Shown piece by piece: positions 6,055 to 6,295 of a stretch of DNA of 6,295 nt. Source of the DNA: an uncultured Muribaculaceae bacterium (lineage in GTDB: Bacteria; Bacteroidota; Bacteroidia; Bacteroidales; Muribaculaceae); assembly GCA_934675575.1 (NCBI GenBank), contig CAKUQQ010000028.1, positions 1 to 6,295 of the forward strand, in the 5' to 3' direction. The notes below the pieces were generated by a model. That model had not been told where the DNA came from. It ran no database searches and saw nothing but the letters and a program-made list of their open reading frames with translations. Position 1 is the stretch's first letter, and each line of letters starts with the position of its first letter. The position numbers and the translations under genes were made by a program.

Positions 6055-6123
6055 ACCGGTAAAACTGGTAATTACCGATTTTTTTAACCGTTTTACCGAG
6101 TTTTTTGGGGAACACCAGTAAAA
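6055..6123. promoter_or_regulatory. Cluster of GGTAA-type half-sites and nested palindromes
   Basis: Within 69 bases there are ACCGGTAAAA (6055-6064), ACTGGTAATT (6064-6073), the minus-strand sites AATCGGTAAT (6080-6071) and CTCGGTAAAA (6100-6091), and ACCAGTAAAA (6114-6123). GGTAATTACC (6067-6076) is a perfect ten-base palindrome, and CGGTAAAAC (6057-6065) pairs with GTTTTACCG (6090-6098). The repetition suggests a multi-site protein-binding region about 65-135 bases upstream of the predicted transcription start. It could also be a folded intergenic repeat. Confidence 0.45.
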
Positions 6124-6169
6124 AATGTGTCTGATTATTTGAGTAAGATTAATATTCGCGCGCCAGTCT

Positions 6170-6212
6170 CACCCCGTTAGGTAGGGTGTTCAAAATCTAT
6201 AATATTTTTCTG
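6170..6212 (-). repeat. Structured repeat element, right copy (inverted)
   Basis: The reverse complement of this segment matches 130-172 at 38 of 43 positions, with 25 consecutive identical bases (6188-6212 against 130-154). Its hairpin uses CACCC and GGGTG (6184-6188 and 6170-6174 on the plus strand). The sub-segment 6169-6181 also matches the left-edge palindrome (24-36). It points into the surface-protein operon about 180 bases upstream of the predicted promoter. No T-tract follows, so it is not a simple terminator. Confidence 0.6.
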
Positions 6213-6229
6213 TACGAATTTAGATGTTT

Positions 6230-6250
6230 GCAGCTTCGCTGCTTGTTTTT
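6230..6250 (+). terminator. Small hairpin followed by a T-rich run
   Basis: GCAGC (6230-6234) pairs with GCTGC (6238-6242) around TTC, followed by TTGTTTTT. The stem is only five pairs and no plus-strand gene precedes it, so a functional terminator is doubtful. Confidence 0.2.
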
Positions 6251-6255
6251 GTGAA

Positions 6256-6287
6256 CATTAATTGTCATTAATTCGGGGACATTAATT
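6256..6287. repeat. Three direct copies of CATTAATT
   Basis: CATTAATT occurs at 6256-6263, 6266-6273 and 6280-6287, with start-to-start distances of 10 and 14 bases. This may be a binding-site array for a gene beyond the right edge or a short intergenic repeat; its role is not readable from the window. Confidence 0.45.
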
Positions 6288-6295
6288 TCGAGACA

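Noticed and set aside
130..6212. Insertion sequence or transposon bounded by the inverted repeats
   Set aside because: No transposase, integrase or target-site duplication is visible, the flanked region includes the housekeeping gene nrdG, and the repeats carry internal hairpins rather than typical transposon ends.
1..6295. CRISPR array, tRNA or rRNA genes
   Set aside because: No regularly spaced repeats of CRISPR length, cloverleaf-like segments or recognisable rRNA sequence were seen on either strand.

Overview
The window looks like a chromosomal segment from a Bacteroidales bacterium, most likely Prevotella or a close relative. The evidence is the moderately AT-rich DNA, the near absence of Shine-Dalgarno sites, a TAnnTTTG-type promoter, Bacteroidetes-style secretion signals (a lipoprotein with acidic residues after the lipobox cysteine, and type IX secretion tails), and protein families that are largely Bacteroidetes-specific (PCMD, calycin-like). 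Genus is an inference; no rRNA or marker gene here settles it.

Layout, left to right. Bases 1-213 hold no gene but contain a short palindrome, a dispersed-repeat-like element and a terminator-like hairpin that ends just before nrdG. nrdG (214-699, +) encodes the radical-SAM activase of the anaerobic ribonucleotide reductase; its partner nrdD is not in the window. A strong bidirectional terminator (704-742 plus flanking A/T runs) separates nrdG from a convergent block of five minus-strand genes. Read in transcription order, these are a PCMD-domain surface lipoprotein (5789-4623), a small outer-membrane beta-barrel protein (4590-3796), a short calycin-like protein with a type IX tail (3721-3110), a 701-residue multidomain protein with a type IX tail (3105-1000), and a 64-residue acidic protein (966-772). 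Gaps are 32, 74, 4 and 33 bases, with one promoter-like site upstream and one terminator at the end, so an operon is likely. Bases 5790-6295 form a long, feature-rich upstream region: promoter, long leader, an operator-like dyad, a cluster of GGTAA-type half-sites, and a second copy of the left-end repeat in inverted orientation.

How the genes may work together. All five minus-strand products look exported or operon-linked to exported proteins. The 701-residue protein appears to combine the PCMD domain of the first gene with the calycin-like domain and type IX tail of the third. This points to a cell-envelope or cell-surface assembly of unknown substrate: one lipid-anchored component, one outer-membrane barrel and two type IX-secreted components. 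Nothing in the sequence identifies a ligand or an enzyme activity, and the grouping of these families into one system is my inference.
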